Notes under the pieces: generated by a model
Databases searched by the model: none
What the model was told of the DNA's origin: nothing
What the model saw: only the letters and a program-made list of their open reading frames with translations
Position numbers and translations under genes: made by a program
NCBI GenBank assembly: GCA_031284275.1
Contig: JAITAD010000092.1
Location: forward strand, 1-7,402
Source of the DNA: Tannerellaceae bacterium
Lineage (GTDB): Bacteria; Bacteroidota; Bacteroidia; Bacteroidales; Tannerellaceae
Direction: 5' to 3'
DNA length: 7,402 nucleotides
In this document: positions 6,074 to 7,402 of the stretch, piece after piece
Position numbering within the stretch: the stretch's first letter is position 1
How the letters are laid out: each line of letters begins with the position of its first letter

Positions 6074-7009
6074 GTGGGACGAATGGCCTTTGACGTAAAA
6101 GGGGCTATCGACCGCCTCCGACGGGAGAAACATGCCGTCATCCTGGCGCATTACTACCAACAGGCGGATATCCAAGATATCGCCGACTGCGTGGGCGACA
6201 GCCTCGCTCTGGCTCAGTGGGCGGCAAACACGGAGGCTGAGGTTATCGTCCTCTGCGGGGTGCATTTTATGGGGGAAACGGCAAAAATCCTCTGCCCGGA
6301 CAAAAAAGTGCTTATCCCTGATGCGGAGGCGGGCTGCTCGCTGGCCGACAGTTGCCCGGCTCAGGACTTCGAGGCTTTCGTCAAGGCTCACCCCGAACAT
6401 ACGGTTATCTCTTACGTAAATACGTCGGCGGCAGTGAAAGCGCTGACGGACGTGGTGGTGACCTCTACCAACGCTCAACGTATCGTGGAGCATTTCCCTC
6501 CGGATACTCCGCTTATCTTCGGCCCTGACCGTAACCTCGGTAATTATATCAATAGCGTAACGGGACGGCAGATGCTTCTGTGGGACGGGGCTTGCCATGT
6601 GCATGAGCAGTTCTCCTTAGAGCGGATTCTGGAACTGAAAAAACAATACCCCGAAGCGGCTGTCATCACGCACCCGGAATGTAAACGGCCGGTTATCATG
6701 GTGTCGGACTTCGTCGGCTCAACGGCGGCGCTGATCGGTTACACGCGGCAATCGGCGCACAGACAGTTTATCGTGGCTACGGAAAGCGGGGTTATCCATG
6801 ACATGCGTAAACATAGCCCTGATAAGCTTTTTATTCCCGCTCCTCCCGAAGACAGTACCTGCGCCTGCAACGAGTGTAGCTTCATGCGCCTCAATACGAT
6901 GGAGAAACTTTACCGTTGCCTGCGCGACGGGACGCCTGAAATCCAAGTGGACGAGGGGATACGCCGCCGGGCGGAACGGCCTATCAGGCGTATGTTGGAG
7001 TTGTCGTAA
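6074..7009 (+). CDS. nadA: Quinolinate synthase A (NadA)
   Basis: NadA condenses iminoaspartate with dihydroxyacetone phosphate to quinolinate, the second step of de novo NAD synthesis, using a [4Fe-4S] cluster. The 311-residue protein carries the family motifs in order: ILAHYYQ (23-29), GDSLALAQWA (41-50), GVHFMGETAKIL (62-73), AGCSLAD (86-92), YVNTSAAVKA (114-123), TSTNA (130-134), FGPDRNLGNY (149-158), DGACHVHEQF (171-180), HPEC (200-203), ATESGVIHDM (235-244) and CACNECSFMRLNTMEKL (263-279). By comparison with E. coli NadA, Cys88, Cys174 and Cys268 are the likely cluster ligands. The GTG at 6074 directly follows the previous stop and has GAGGG seven bases upstream. ATG 6083 would give a 308-residue protein and is a fair alternative. 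Length matches the shorter NadA class. nadB and nadC are not in view. Confidence 0.97.
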   Translation: MGRMAFDVKGAIDRLRREKHAVILAHYYQQADIQDIADCVGDSLALAQWAANTEAEVIVLCGVHFMGETAKILCPDKKVLIPDAEAGCSLADSCPAQDFEAFVKAHPEHTVISYVNTSAAVKALTDVVVTSTNAQRIVEHFPPDTPLIFGPDRNLGNYINSVTGRQMLLWDGACHVHEQFSLERILELKKQYPEAAVITHPECKRPVIMVSDFVGSTAALIGYTRQSAHRQFIVATESGVIHDMRKHSPDKLFIPAPPEDSTCACNECSFMRLNTMEKLYRCLRDGTPEIQVDEGIRRRAERPIRRMLELS

Positions 7010-7022
7010 AGGTCTGACCCTG

Positions 7023-7402
7023 TTATGCCTTTGTCTTATAGCCTCTGCGTTGTTTCATGTCCCGTACGAAAGAAATGTAGTATGAAATCTGCCACATTCT
7101 CTCCATGAAGGGATTCATTTTGTACCGATATGCCAATTTGAAACATCTACAAAACGTGCCGACTCCATAACGAGGGGATGTCAAGAGATAATAGACGACC
7201 AATGGCGACTGGTATCGTCGAAGGTTATGTCTTCTCAGAAACTCATTGTACCGGAGCAATACGGTATATTTCATCACTAAAAAATCCGGTGTCAAACGGT
7301 TGGTCAAACTGCCTCTTCGCATCGTCACACAATAAACGATGCTGTTCATGGCGGTTATCGACTGTGCCAAATGTCCGGAAAAAAGCGAAAATATTACATC
7401 GT
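7023..7402 (-). CDS. C-terminal fragment of a probable family 2 glycosyltransferase, cut by the window edge
   Basis: The minus-strand frame stays open from its stop at 7023-7025 to the window end, giving about 126 residues; the start lies outside. The first visible residues, DVIFSLF, would follow a Glu to make the ED motif that holds the catalytic base in GT-A fold glycosyltransferases. A segment, VYCVTMRRGSLTNR, then resembles the acceptor-side region common in Bacteroidales capsule and O-antigen glycosyltransferases. The tail is rich in Tyr, Arg and Lys (LAYRYKMNPF, ISYYISFVRDMKQRRGYK). No membrane helix is obvious. The DNA looks more AT-rich than all upstream genes, as often seen in surface-polysaccharide loci. 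It converges on nadA with only 13 bases between stops and no visible terminator. A TTG at 7370 is not a likely true start. Family assignment is from pattern recognition only. Confidence 0.6.
   Translation of the reverse strand, partial: DVIFSLFSGHLAQSITAMNSIVYCVTMRRGSLTNRLTPDFLVMKYTVLLRYNEFLRRHNLRRYQSPLVVYYLLTSPRYGVGTFCRCFKLAYRYKMNPFMERMWQISYYISFVRDMKQRRGYKTKA

Noticed and set aside
5780..6604. A 274-codon minus-strand open frame opposite the HTH gene and nadA
   Set aside because: It lies fully antisense to two well-supported genes, and its predicted protein has no recognisable domain and shadow-like composition rich in Arg, His and Val. GC-rich coding DNA often leaves such open antisense frames.
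1..7402. Search by eye for CRISPR arrays, tRNA or rRNA genes, insertion sequences, transposases and toxin-antitoxin pairs
   Set aside because: No regularly spaced repeats, tRNA-like cloverleaf, terminal inverted repeats or matching proteins were seen. Almost all the sequence is explained by the listed genes.

Overview
The window looks like the end of a contig from a GC-rich member of Bacteroidota, most likely order Bacteroidales (Porphyromonas/Parabacteroides/Tannerella-like). The evidence is the batD-batE pair, a small helix-turn-helix (HTH) protein of a type I associate with Bacteroidales, TAnnTTTG promoter-like motifs, and mostly weak ribosome binding sites with several non-ATG starts. I cannot name the genus from sequence alone.

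Layout. Bases 1 to about 75 are almost pure G/C homopolymer and are best read as a sequencing or assembly artefact at a contig end. On the minus strand, 91-1431 is a complete MATE-family multidrug/cation exporter. A short divergent intergenic region (1432-1518) has a TAnnTTTG motif on each strand. A plus-strand run then begins: an SDR oxidoreductase of the D-mannonate/fructuronate type (1519-2343), batD (2393-4258), batE (4263-5018) and a PAP2 membrane phosphatase (about 5020-5694). After a 112-base gap with a 9-base direct repeat come a small HTH protein (5807-6073) and nadA, quinolinate synthase (6074-7009). A minus-strand gene converges on nadA and runs off the right edge (7023 to beyond 7402). 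It reads like the C-terminal part of a family 2 glycosyltransferase and looks more AT-rich than the rest.

How the genes fit together. BatD and BatE are membrane-anchored, periplasm-facing proteins of the Bacteroides aerotolerance (Bat) group, normally found behind moxR and batA-batB-batC. Here batD directly follows a sugar-acid dehydrogenase, so the operon is split or rearranged in this genome. The PAP2 enzyme is translationally close to batE and probably co-transcribed with it. NadA makes quinolinate for NAD synthesis and depends on an oxygen-sensitive [4Fe-4S] cluster. It follows the HTH gene with no gap, which makes that protein a candidate local regulator, though this is only inference.

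I found no convincing new multi-gene system, mobile element, CRISPR array, rRNA or tRNA. The points most worth checking are the bat operon split, two G8 tracts inside batD, the HTH-nadA pairing with its upstream repeat, and the composition shift at the right edge.
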